NCBI RefSeq assembly: GCF_019042245.1
Contig: NZ_JAHQCX010000011.1
Span: forward strand, 110,792-174,791
Origin: Diplocloster modestus
GTDB taxonomy: Bacteria; Bacillota; Clostridia; Lachnospirales; Lachnospiraceae
Direction: 5' to 3'
Length of the DNA stretch: 64,000 bases
The position numbers and the translations under genes were made by a program. Position 1 is the first letter of the stretch; every line of letters starts with the position of its first letter. Shown in pieces: positions 52,470 through 60,947 of the stretch. The notes beneath the pieces are model-generated. The model ran no database searches, was not told where the DNA came from, and saw only the letters and a list, made by a program, of their open reading frames with translations.

Positions 52470-52651
52470 CCACTTTTTATTTTTCTTTACATTTTTTTAA
52501 CGACGGGATGAGGGATTTCATGTTACAATTGGTTTGGGTAAATCCGGGTATGATTAAAATCGGAATTTCCACCCAAACTTATAATTAAGAAGGTTCCATG
52601 AATTTTTTTCGTAGAATTTATGGTACAGTAAATGCGTAATTGGAGGTAAAC

Positions 52652-54067
52652 ATGAGAAAAACCAAAATAGTATGTACCCTGGGTCCGGCCACGGATGATG
52701 ATCAGATTTTAAGGCAGCTGATGCTGGAAGGCATGGATGTTGCCAGATTTAATTTTTCGCACGGCGATCACGGGCAGCACGAGCGGAACCTGACGCGGAT
52801 CCGCAGGCTCCGGGAGGAGCTGAATCTTCCCATAGCCGCCCTGCTGGACACCAAGGGTCCGGAAATACGGATCGGAACTTTTCCCAATGGTCCGGTAGTC
52901 TTGGAAAGAGGTCAGCAGTTTACGCTGACGGTCAGCGAAGTCGATGGGGATGCGCACAGAGTTTCTATCACCTATAAAGAACTGGTGAAGGATATCGAAG
53001 TGGGGACGAGAATTCTGATCGATGACGGGCTCATCGAGATGAAGGTATTAAGCTTCGATGATACGGATATCCAGTGCGAAGTGATCAACGGCGGAACGAT
53101 ATCTGACCGTAAGGGCGTTAACGTGCCCGGAGCAAATTTGAGTATGCCGTATATCAGCGATAAAGATTATGAGGATATCGTTTTTGGAATTGAAAAAGGT
53201 TTTGATTTTATTGCCGCCTCTTTTGTCCGGACGGCGGATGATGTGCTGCAGATCCGCAAGATTCTGGAGGATCATCATTGTGACAGCATTAATATCATAT
53301 CTAAAATTGAAAATTTGCAGGGTGTTAAAAATATAGATGAGATCATCGAAGTATCCGACGGCATTATGGTAGCCAGGGGAGATATGGGAGTGGAGATCCC
53401 GCTGGAAGATGTCCCCATTGTCCAGAAGATGATCATACGGAAAGTATACAATGCGGGAAAACAGGTTATCACCGCTACCCAGATGCTGGACTCTATGATC
53501 AAGAACCCCCGTCCTACCCGGGCGGAGGCAACGGACGTGGCCAATGCAATCTATGACGGTACCAGCGCGATCATGCTGTCTGGAGAGACGGCAGCGGGCC
53601 TGTATCCGGTCGAAGCCGTAAAAACCATGGTAAAAATCGCGATTAAGGCGGAAGAGAGTATCGACTACCGGGCCCTGTTCAAAAGCAGGGAGTCGGTGAA
53701 TAATCCAGATATTACCAATGCCATCTCACATGCCACCTGTATGACAGCGGTGGATCTGAATGCCTCGGTAATCATCACCGTGACCAAATCCGGAAAGACG
53801 GCGCGGATGATATCAAAGTACCGTCCGCCCTGCCCGATTATCGGAGGAAGCACCTATGGTTATGTCTGCAGGCAGTTAAACCTGTCCTGGGGTGTGATTC
53901 CCATCATGATGCGGGAGGAGCGCAACACGGACGAACTGTTCCACCATGCGGTGGAAGCCACCAGAAGGGCGGGATACCTGAAGGAAGGGGACCTGACCGT
54001 CATTACGGCGGGGGTACCGCTTGGAATGTCGGGTACCACGAATTTGATTAAGGTACAGAATGTTTGA
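52652..54067 (+). CDS. pyk: Pyruvate kinase
   Basis: A 471-residue enzyme that converts phosphoenolpyruvate and ADP to pyruvate and ATP. It starts MRKTKIVCTLGPATDD; the active site has ARFNFSHGDH, LDTKGPEIR and the MVARGDMGVEIP loop, and the signature IYDGTSAIMLSGETAAG is complete. The length is that of the form without the extra C-terminal PEP-utiliser domain found in many Clostridia. ATG at 52652 after TGGAGG. Single gene. Confidence 0.96.
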   Translation: MRKTKIVCTLGPATDDDQILRQLMLEGMDVARFNFSHGDHGQHERNLTRIRRLREELNLPIAALLDTKGPEIRIGTFPNGPVVLERGQQFTLTVSEVDGDAHRVSITYKELVKDIEVGTRILIDDGLIEMKVLSFDDTDIQCEVINGGTISDRKGVNVPGANLSMPYISDKDYEDIVFGIEKGFDFIAASFVRTADDVLQIRKILEDHHCDSINIISKIENLQGVKNIDEIIEVSDGIMVARGDMGVEIPLEDVPIVQKMIIRKVYNAGKQVITATQMLDSMIKNPRPTRAEATDVANAIYDGTSAIMLSGETAAGLYPVEAVKTMVKIAIKAEESIDYRALFKSRESVNNPDITNAISHATCMTAVDLNASVIITVTKSGKTARMISKYRPPCPIIGGSTYGYVCRQLNLSWGVIPIMMREERNTDELFHHAVEATRRAGYLKEGDLTVITAGVPLGMSGTTNLIKVQNV

Positions 54068-54246
54068 GAGAACGGGAGAGTATAGGCAGGGCTTTGAGGG
54101 GACAGCTCTGCGTTACGGCTTATAAATGAATATTTATGAAAGAAAGGGGTGGACAAAACGTCCGCCTCTATTTATTATGGATAAGGATAAGAGATACTGT
54201 ACTCTAAAATTAAGGATGCAGTAAAAATACACCTGTGGAGGATAAA

Positions 54247-54744
54247 ATGGAATATTATGAGACACAGATAGAAGGATTTCGGATTCGCAAAGCCGGACGT
54301 GAGGATATCCCGGTCGTTCTGGAACTGATCAAAGAGCTGGCGGAATATGAAAAGATGTCGGACGATGTGGTGGCGACTCCAAAACTTCTGGAGGAATGGA
54401 TCTTTGACAAAGAAAAAGCACATGTACTGTTAGGAGAGGCAGAGGGAGAAATCGTCGGTATGGCGCTCTATTTTTATAATTTTTCTACTTTCCTGGGCAG
54501 AGCGGGAATCTATCTGGAGGATCTGTATGTGAAACCTTCGATGCGTGGCAGCGGAATGGGTAAAGCGCTGCTGACCCGGCTGGCCCGTATCGCGGTGGAA
54601 GAGGGATGCGGCCGTATGGAGTGGTCATGTCTGAACTGGAATACGCCCAGTATCGGGTTTTATAAATCGCTGGGGGCGGTGCCTATGGATGAATGGACCG
54701 TGTATCGGTTGGCGAAAGATGTGCTCGACGAACTGGGACGTTGA
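54247..54744 (+). CDS. GNAT acetyltransferase of the diamine type
   Basis: A 165-residue acetyltransferase resembling spermidine/spermine and thialysine acetyltransferases: RIRKAGREDIPVVLELIKEL at the start, LEDLYVKPSMRGSGMGKALL (about 97-116) as the acetyl-CoA loop, and NTPSIGFYKSLGA. The ATG at 54247 follows GTGGAGG by six bases. Polyamine or related amine acetylation is likely; the substrate is not proven. Confidence 0.88.
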   Translation: MEYYETQIEGFRIRKAGREDIPVVLELIKELAEYEKMSDDVVATPKLLEEWIFDKEKAHVLLGEAEGEIVGMALYFYNFSTFLGRAGIYLEDLYVKPSMRGSGMGKALLTRLARIAVEEGCGRMEWSCLNWNTPSIGFYKSLGAVPMDEWTVYRLAKDVLDELGR

Positions 54745-55003
54745 GGGGACTGGTACTGGCGGATTGGAGGGAATGGAATATTTTGCAGAGATTTGGGAGT
54801 GGGAAGGTATTCGGTGAAGCCGCAGCTTATGAATCACGGATGTGTGATTTGTAGGCAGCGGCTTTCTTTCACTAGAACTTTTTAAACGGACACTTGTTTT
54901 TCTCATATTGGGTTTAACCAGGCGCAAGGGAAACGGGGATTTGAGGAGTTGAGCGTGAATGGGAGTGGTGAAAGAAAAAATATGTAAAATTTAGATATAT
55001 GTA
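54745..55003. other. Non-coding stretch
   Basis: No gene is seen. At 54743-54753 the sequence TGAGGGGACTGG equals the terminal bases of family B and may be a one-ended remnant. The reverse strand has no plausible start. Confidence 0.4.
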
Positions 55004-55032
55004 TTGACTGTATATATTATATGATATATAAT
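55004..55032 (+). promoter_or_regulatory. Promoter of the PadR operon
   Basis: TTGACT (55004-55009), 17-base spacer, TATAAT (55027-55032). The surrounding sequence is made of overlapping ATATAT palindromes, a usual setting for PadR operators. Confidence 0.7.
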
Positions 55033-55087
55033 ATAGAAAAATTAAACATATATATAAAATTTTATATATTAGAAAGGAGGAGCTGAT

Positions 55088-55435
55088 ATGGTGTATCAGT
55101 TGGGATCGGCGTTGCTGGACGCTTTTGTGCTGGCGATCGTGTCGAAAGGGGATGCTTATGGTTATCAGATCTCACAGGAGATCAAGACTGTGGTGAATCT
55201 GAAGGAATCGACGCTTTATCCGGTGCTGAAGAGGATGCAGGAGGCGGGATATCTGGAAGTATATGATCAGCCATTCCAGGGAAGGAACAGGAGATATTAC
55301 CGTATTACGGATAGCGGACAGGACAAGAAACGGTATTATGTGAAGGAATGGATCGACTTCCGTATGGATGTGGAAAGAATATTGCGAGGAGGGGAAAGCG
55401 ATGAACAAACAGGAATATCTGCGGATTTTGAATAA
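55088..55435 (+). CDS. PadR-family regulator
   Basis: A 115-residue PadR protein: the winged helix with GDAYGYQISQEIKTVVNLKE (about 22-41), STLYPVLKRMQEAGYL and the wing RNRRYYRITDSG. AGGAGG lies six bases before the ATG. It heads an operon with DUF1700 and DUF4097 genes, a common trio in Firmicutes that responds to envelope stress. Confidence 0.9.
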   Translation: MVYQLGSALLDAFVLAIVSKGDAYGYQISQEIKTVVNLKESTLYPVLKRMQEAGYLEVYDQPFQGRNRRYYRITDSGQDKKRYYVKEWIDFRMDVERILRGGESDEQTGISADFE

Positions 55436-56000
55436 GGAACTCAGAAGATTGCCCCGCACGGACCGAGAGCAGGCACTTCGGTATTATGAGGAGTATTTTG
55501 AGGATGCCGGCCCTGAGAATGAGCAGGCGGTGATGGAAGAATTGGGAAACCCGATAGACATTGCCAGCCAGATTATACGGGATCTGGCGATTAAGAAGAT
55601 GGAAGAGCCGGAGAAGTCGGTTAAGCATGGTTTTTCCGCTATCTGGATTGTAATACTGGCTGTGTTTGCAGCACCGATCGGTCTGCCCCTCGCGTTTGCT
55701 TTCGCGTTGGTTATTCTGTGTGTAGTTTTGGTGGTGTTTATATTTGTGGCCTGCTTTGTTTTTACGGGAATATGCCTGGGAGCCGGAGGTCTGCTGTCAT
55801 TTGCGGCGGGCGGTTACCTGTTGTTCCATACGTTCGCCGACGGCCTGGCGGTGATTGGAAGCGGACTTTTGGCGGCAGGCGTTGGAATCTTTATCCTTTA
55901 TGGAAGTTATTATCTTGGAAGATTACTGTTTGCCGGAATTGCGCGTCTGTTCCGCAGAATGCTTACAAGGGGGAAGAAAAAACATGAAAAAGTTCAGTAA
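55401..56000 (+). CDS. DUF1700 membrane protein
   Basis: A 199-residue protein with the N-terminal motif YLRILNKELRRLPRTDREQA (helix pair, cytoplasmic) and YYEEYFEDAGPEN, followed by about four helices (about 80-180) and a basic tail. The ATG at 55401 overlaps the padR end by 35 bases and has GAGGGG upstream. Companion of the DUF4097 gene. Confidence 0.88.
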   Translation: MNKQEYLRILNKELRRLPRTDREQALRYYEEYFEDAGPENEQAVMEELGNPIDIASQIIRDLAIKKMEEPEKSVKHGFSAIWIVILAVFAAPIGLPLAFAFALVILCVVLVVFIFVACFVFTGICLGAGGLLSFAAGGYLLFHTFADGLAVIGSGLLAAGVGIFILYGSYYLGRLLFAGIARLFRRMLTRGKKKHEKVQ

Positions 56001-57039
56001 AATTATAGTAACCGTTGCCACATGCCTGGTGGCGGCAGGGGCCGTATTTTTAGGAGTTGGATACGCGCTGGGCGGCAGCCCCTCGTTTGCGATTGGCCCC
56101 AAAGGAATTATTAACGGAACAACATCGGTTAATCATACTTTAGAAAAAACAAGAATTGACGCTTTTGAAAATGTGAAGATGACCGTTAATTACGGTGATA
56201 TCACGATCGTGCCTTCGGACGGATATTATCTGGAGTATTCATTGACGGGCGACGAGAAAGGACCGGCTTACAGAGTGGATAATAAGACGCTCACCTTTCA
56301 GGAGATCCAGGAAAAAGCAGGTCCTGTATACAGCTTTTTCTATTCCGGCCCCATAGGGAATGTATATGATCCGAAGGGGAATGATTATCTGAAATTATAT
56401 GTGCCAAAGGATGTCTATCTGAAAAATGTGGAGATCATCGGCAGCGACGGAGAATTTGTCTGGGACGGTTCGGTGAAAACGGACTGGCTGAGCGTGGATA
56501 TCTCATACGGCGATATGAAAGTAAGCGATGTACAGGGAAAACAGGTGGAATTAAATTCCAGTGACGGGAAGATAGAAGTGAACAATTGTACCGCGGAAAC
56601 ACTGAACATTTATAACGCCTATGGAAATACCAGCATCAGTCAGGCGGATGTTCAGAATCTGACCGCTGAGATAAGTGACGGCAAGCTGACTATGGAGCAG
56701 ATAAAAGCGGACAATACGGATATCCGCAATTCCTATGGCGCGATCAAAGGTAATAATCTCAGCGGGAACATATGGACGGTATATCAGTCCGACGGCGACT
56801 GCAGATTTGACGAGGCAGATATACAGGATCTGAAAGTTGAGAGTTCTTACGGAGATGTGGAACTGAATATGTTAGGGACGGAAGACGATTACGATTATGA
56901 TCTGCACTCGGAGTACGGTTCCGTTAACCTAAACGGATACCACAGAGATGAGGATTTAAGACTACGGAATAAAGCGGACCGCGTGATCAGAGTGGACTCC
57001 TCCGACGGAAGAATCGTCATCAATACGCAGGAAGACTGA
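55984..57039 (+). CDS. DUF4097-family adhesin-like protein
   Basis: A 351-residue protein with an N-terminal signal anchor (IIVTVATCLVAAGAVFLGVG, about 6-25) and a long beta-helix of repeats in which SYGD, SSDGKI and NAYGN turns recur (about 165-345). The family forms right- or left-handed beta-helices on the outside of the cell. It overlaps the DUF1700 gene by 17 bases and has AAGGGGGAAG upstream. Function is not established. Confidence 0.88.
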   Translation: MKKFSKIIVTVATCLVAAGAVFLGVGYALGGSPSFAIGPKGIINGTTSVNHTLEKTRIDAFENVKMTVNYGDITIVPSDGYYLEYSLTGDEKGPAYRVDNKTLTFQEIQEKAGPVYSFFYSGPIGNVYDPKGNDYLKLYVPKDVYLKNVEIIGSDGEFVWDGSVKTDWLSVDISYGDMKVSDVQGKQVELNSSDGKIEVNNCTAETLNIYNAYGNTSISQADVQNLTAEISDGKLTMEQIKADNTDIRNSYGAIKGNNLSGNIWTVYQSDGDCRFDEADIQDLKVESSYGDVELNMLGTEDDYDYDLHSEYGSVNLNGYHRDEDLRLRNKADRVIRVDSSDGRIVINTQED

Positions 57040-57059
57040 ATACAGTCCAATTACTGAAG

Positions 57060-57644
57060 TCAAATGTCCTGGTCAAGACGGAAGATGGAGGCGTCCATTC
57101 GAAGAGCATCCTCCTCATCGTGGCTGACCATCAGAACCGTCTTGCCGGACAGTTGATGATATAACCAGGAACCAACAGCAGACCGGGTGGCTTCGTCCAA
57201 ACCTTCAAAGGGCTCGTCCAGAAAGCAGATCTCAGGATCAGAAAGGACGGCGCGGACGATCGCTACCCGGCGTTTCATCCCCCCGCTGTAATCACGCACC
57301 GGTTTGTACAGGCTGTCGGTAATCCCTACTTCGGTGAGCGCGTGGATAATCCGTTCTTTTGGAAAGGCATGGCTGCAAACCATTCGGACATTGGACACGG
57401 CATTCAGATTTTCACAGAGACGGTATTCCTGGAAAACAGCGCCCAACCGCAGACCCGACAGGCCGAGAATCTCACCCTCATCCGGTTTCTCAAGCCCCAT
57501 TAAAAGGCGAAGCAGAGTCGTCTTCCCGCAGCCGGAAGGCCCCATGATGCAGGTAGTCTCCCCCTTCCGGAATGTATGGTTAAAATGGCGTAGCACCGTC
57601 AAATCTCCATATACTTTTGTGATATTTTTCATCGTGATCTCCAT
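57060..57644 (-). CDS. ABC importer ATPase (nitrate/taurine class)
   Basis: A 194-residue ATPase, short for the class. Walker A GPSGCGKTT (about 34-42), signature DYSGGMKRR (about 116-124), Walker B ICFLDEPFEGLD. The ATG at 57644 follows GGAGG by five bases; codons upstream are in frame but come from a duplicated ribosome-site segment. The Q-loop is intact. It serves the permease and binding protein encoded just upstream. Confidence 0.9.
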   Translation of the reverse strand: MEITMKNITKVYGDLTVLRHFNHTFRKGETTCIMGPSGCGKTTLLRLLMGLEKPDEGEILGLSGLRLGAVFQEYRLCENLNAVSNVRMVCSHAFPKERIIHALTEVGITDSLYKPVRDYSGGMKRRVAIVRAVLSDPEICFLDEPFEGLDEATRSAVGSWLYHQLSGKTVLMVSHDEEDALRMDASIFRLDQDI

Positions 57645-57648
57645 GGTT

Positions 57649-57738
57649 TCCTCCGTTTGTGCGTTTTTTTGCACATCATGGTATGGGTGAACATTTTCGT
57701 GTTCAACCGTTCCTCCGTTTGTGCGTTTCTTTGCACAT
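57649..57738 (-). repeat. 28-bp direct repeat around the ATPase ribosome site
   Basis: Two copies of a 28-base sequence (57649-57676 and 57711-57738) with one mismatch. On the reverse strand each contains TGTGCAAA, AAACGCACA and CGGAGGA, so the ribosome site is present twice and each has its own small hairpin (TGTGC / GCACA). The second, upstream copy could start an 11-codon frame that ends before the main gene. Confidence 0.75.
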
Positions 57739-57756
57739 GTAAGCATATATTCCGCG

Positions 57757-58575
57757 TTATCTGGTCTCAACCGCATGGATCGTCATGTCCAGCAGTTTCA
57801 TGAATACTTTTCCAAACAACACGCTGACCAGAATAATAACAAACGTCCAGGCAAAGAGATCCGGGGTATCAAGATAGATCTTAGCCTGATACAGCATGTC
57901 CCCGATCGACCCGTCCGGCATGCCGATCACCTCCGCCGCGATCCCGGACTTCCAGCAAAGTCCCAGAGAGACTCCGCACGCAGAGCGAAAATGTGGCATG
58001 ACCTGGGAAAAATATATGTATCGCATTCTGCGTATGCCCCGCACCCGGAAGATCTCGGCCATCTCCAGCAGCTGCCGGTCTGTATGATGAATTCCTTCCA
58101 GCACATTCGTATAGATGATGGGCAGCACCATCAAAAAAGAGATAAATACCGACAATCCCCTGGAAGGAATCCAAACCAGGCAGAGAATAATAAAGGAAGC
58201 TACGGGGGTGGCTTTTACCACAGCCATCACCGGATGAAGAAGCTCCCGAAACCAGGAAAAGCAAAAAGAAAGCGCGGCAAAAAGCACTCCGGCCAGTATC
58301 GCCAGCAGAAAACCCCCGACAATCCGCACAAAGGAAAAAAATACCGCATGCCAGAACGGCAGAGTCCGGACAAGCGCTCCAAGACGCAAAAGAACCGAGA
58401 CAGGAGAAACCAAAAGAATCTCCTGTCCCAGTGCCATACTTGTCAGCTGCCAGACAATAAGCCAAAACGCGATTGCCCAGATCCGAAAACCGGCATCTGA
58501 CTTTCCGGTCTTTGCTTTCCGGTTCGTGAATCCTTTACCAGCTTTTCGTTTATCTGTTATAGTAGAACGTTTCAT
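57757..58575 (-). CDS. ABC importer permease (nitrate/taurine class)
   Basis: A 272-residue permease with six helices, starting after a basic N-terminus; the cytoplasmic EAA-type loop reads EMAEIFRVRGIRRMRYIYFS (about 171-190). The start overlaps the end of the binding-protein gene by 26 bases. The class imports taurine, alkylsulfonates, nitrate or thiamine precursors; the substrate is not clear here. Confidence 0.9.
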   Translation of the reverse strand: MKRSTITDKRKAGKGFTNRKAKTGKSDAGFRIWAIAFWLIVWQLTSMALGQEILLVSPVSVLLRLGALVRTLPFWHAVFFSFVRIVGGFLLAILAGVLFAALSFCFSWFRELLHPVMAVVKATPVASFIILCLVWIPSRGLSVFISFLMVLPIIYTNVLEGIHHTDRQLLEMAEIFRVRGIRRMRYIYFSQVMPHFRSACGVSLGLCWKSGIAAEVIGMPDGSIGDMLYQAKIYLDTPDLFAWTFVIILVSVLFGKVFMKLLDMTIHAVETR

Positions 58576-59650
58576 CCGGTAACGCCCCTCCGACTGCCTT
58601 CGGATTCTGCTCCATGAGTACGGACAGATATCCGCTTAAGGCATCTTTCATTTCAGAACCTTCCATAAATACGATATTACAAGCAGGAAGAGCTTTCACG
58701 GCCACTTCCTCAGGAACAATATCATAAGAACCTACCAGCTTGGCAGCGTCCTCCACATTACCATTCACATATTCTATAGAAGCCCGATACTCATCCATAA
58801 AGGTATGGACCAGATCCGGATGCGCCTCGATAAAATCGTTTCGGGCTACAACAACTCCGGTGACCAGAGAACTCTTGACTTCCTGTCCCTCCTGGGCATT
58901 GTCCCATTCCCTGGACAGATCCAGTGCCACACGGATATCCGGATTCTTTACCTGCGCAGTCGTCACAAACGGCTGGGGAAGCATGGCAACACCGGCAGGA
59001 TCGGCAGCCAGTGCTGCCACACATTCCGTATGTTCCGATTTATATTCGATCGTCAGATCCTTTGCGGGATCCAGTCCATTCGACTTCAGGATATAATTAA
59101 GGGCATATTCCGGAGTGGCGCCCTTCCCGCTGGCATACAGGGTCTTTCCCTTCAGATCCGCCACAGACTGAACGGTCTCACCATTTTCCACGATATAAAG
59201 GACACCCAGCGTATTAACTGCCAGTACGCTGATCTGTCCTTTGGTATTATTATACAGCACACTGGCCAGATTCGCGGGTACAGCAGCGATATCGAAATCT
59301 CCCTGTACAATCTTCGGAGTCATCTCATCCACAGCGCCATGAATCGAAAATTCATACCTGGCAGCGGTAGTTCCCGCATCTGAATCCGCCATCAGTTTTA
59401 CCATACCCATCGAAGTAGGGCCCTTTAACGCGCCAACATGAATCACTGTCTCATCGTCCGTTCCTGACGGGGTCTGTGAACTTTCCAACGGTCCCGGAGT
59501 CTCAGCCGCCGGAGCAGCGCTTTCTTCCGGCTTCGCCGCAGGTGTGGCCGAAGCGGCCGGATTACTGCTGCCGTTACCTTCCGACCCGCACCCTGCGAGC
59601 AATCCGGCAGCCATACAAAGAGTAACCATAACCACGAATAATTTTTTCAT
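58550..59650 (-). CDS. ABC importer substrate-binding lipoprotein
   Basis: A 366-residue lipoprotein: signal MKKLFVVMVTLCMAAGLLAGC with lipobox LAGC, then a Ser/Ala/Pro-rich linker to about residue 70, then a two-lobed binding domain with LKGPTSMGMVKLM and DLKGKTLYASGKGATPEYAL. The latter helix resembles NMT1/THI5-like and SsuA-like proteins. First gene of the three-gene operon; palindrome A3 lies upstream. Confidence 0.9.
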   Translation of the reverse strand: MKKLFVVMVTLCMAAGLLAGCGSEGNGSSNPAASATPAAKPEESAAPAAETPGPLESSQTPSGTDDETVIHVGALKGPTSMGMVKLMADSDAGTTAARYEFSIHGAVDEMTPKIVQGDFDIAAVPANLASVLYNNTKGQISVLAVNTLGVLYIVENGETVQSVADLKGKTLYASGKGATPEYALNYILKSNGLDPAKDLTIEYKSEHTECVAALAADPAGVAMLPQPFVTTAQVKNPDIRVALDLSREWDNAQEGQEVKSSLVTGVVVARNDFIEAHPDLVHTFMDEYRASIEYVNGNVEDAAKLVGSYDIVPEEVAVKALPACNIVFMEGSEMKDALSGYLSVLMEQNPKAVGGALPDETFYYNR

Positions 59651-59747
59651 AATTTTATCCCTTCTTTCCCACCTAATTTAACAGCATGCTTAAAAAAAGT
59701 CAAGCAGACGTAGCGATTTCTGGTTATTGGTTGGGATGGGGAGTTAG

Positions 59748-60039
59748 GGACCGGGCTGAGATGGAAAGGGCGTGCCCGGGCGGTACCAGGCGGCAAATCT
59801 CGCGGGGCCAAATCACTTGAGGCCGGGCCTTAGAACGGCTTACGCAGAAGGCGGGAGAACCTCGCAGGGCCCGGAACACTGTCCGAGCCGTCCTTTGGCG
59901 AGTTTGTTCCAGGCCCTGCCAATAAGAGGTTCTCCCGTCTTCGGAGTTAGCCATTCTTAGGTCCGGCCGAAGTGATTTGGCCCCGCGAGATTTGCTGCCC
60001 AGATGCCAGGCCCCCACCCCTTCCCGATCAGCCCGGACC
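59748..60039 (+). repeat. Family A giant palindrome, copy A3
   Basis: A 292-bp palindrome centred near 59893. The core (about 59800-59990) matches A2 read on the other strand, including the loop sequence and the unequal marks CTTGAGGCCGGGCC and GGTCCGGCCGAAG. The outer arms begin GGACCGGGCTGA and pair less perfectly than in A1 and A2. It lies between divergent genes. Confidence 0.92.
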
Positions 60040-60142
60040 TTATCCTCAAAATCGGCCATAGCATCACAGGAACGGATTCCGTAATTTACATTTTACGAAG
60101 ATTGTATTATGATAGTTACATCTTAAATGACGAGAGGTGCTG

Positions 60143-60904
60143 ATGGAAATGAAACTGATTTCCTGGAATGTGAATGGGATTCGGGCTTGTGTGCAGAAGG
60201 GGTTTCTGGATTTTTTCGGGGAAACGGATGCGGATATTTTTTGTATTCAGGAGAGTAAGGTACAGGAGGGGCAGATCGATCTGGAACTGCCCGGGTATTA
60301 CCAATATTGGAATTATGCTGTGAAAAAGGGGTATTCCGGAACTGCCATATTTACAAAGAAGGAACCTTTGACTGTGAGCTATGGAATAGGGATGGAGGAG
60401 CATGATCAGGAAGGGCGGGTCATAACCCTGGAATTTGATGAATTTTATATGGTGACTGTCTATACGCCGAATTCCCAGGACGGTCTGGCAAGGCTTCCCT
60501 ACCGGATGCGGTGGGAGGAGGATTTCCTTGGTTATCTGGAAAGGCTTAAGGAGTCAAAGCCGGTGGTGGTGTGCGGTGATATGAATGTGGCCCATCAGGA
60601 GATTGACCTGAAGAATCCAAAGACGAATCATAAGAATGCCGGTTTTACCGATGAAGAGAGGGAGAAATTCACCAGGCTTTTGCAGGCGGGATTTATCGAT
60701 ACCTGGAGGTATTTCCACCCGGACACGCAGGGGGTTTATTCCTGGTGGTCCTATCGCTTTAAGGCGAGGGAGAAGAATGCAGGATGGCGGATCGACTATT
60801 TTTGTGTATCTCAGGGTCTTGAGGATCGGCTGCGGGGGGCGGATATCCATACGGATATATTCGGATCGGACCATTGCCCGATCGAATTAGACCTGGATAT
60901 GTGA
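60143..60904 (+). CDS. xth: Exodeoxyribonuclease III / AP endonuclease
   Basis: About 253 residues. Catalytic and metal-binding parts: KLISWNVNGIRAC, FCIQESKVQEGQ (metal Glu), VVCGDMNVAHQEID (Asp-x-Asn), and FGSDHCPIELD (catalytic His). It repairs abasic sites and removes 3' blocks. The ATG at 60143 or 60149 may be used; GAGAGG precedes both. Single gene next to the phospholipase-D-family gene. Confidence 0.95.
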   Translation: MEMKLISWNVNGIRACVQKGFLDFFGETDADIFCIQESKVQEGQIDLELPGYYQYWNYAVKKGYSGTAIFTKKEPLTVSYGIGMEEHDQEGRVITLEFDEFYMVTVYTPNSQDGLARLPYRMRWEEDFLGYLERLKESKPVVVCGDMNVAHQEIDLKNPKTNHKNAGFTDEEREKFTRLLQAGFIDTWRYFHPDTQGVYSWWSYRFKAREKNAGWRIDYFCVSQGLEDRLRGADIHTDIFGSDHCPIELDLDM

Positions 60905-60947
60905 GGGCGCCGGAGGGCGGTACTGACAGATTATGAAGAGGAATGTT

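Noticed and set aside
54743..54760. TGAGGGGACTGG after the acetyltransferase gene, resembling a family B end
   Set aside because: Only about 12 bases match and there is no opposite arm. It may be a remnant but cannot be told from chance.
57721..58500. 259-codon forward frame opposite the ABC permease
   Set aside because: It is rich in His, Gln, Arg and Lys, typical of a frame mirrored from a membrane protein gene; it has no start signal.
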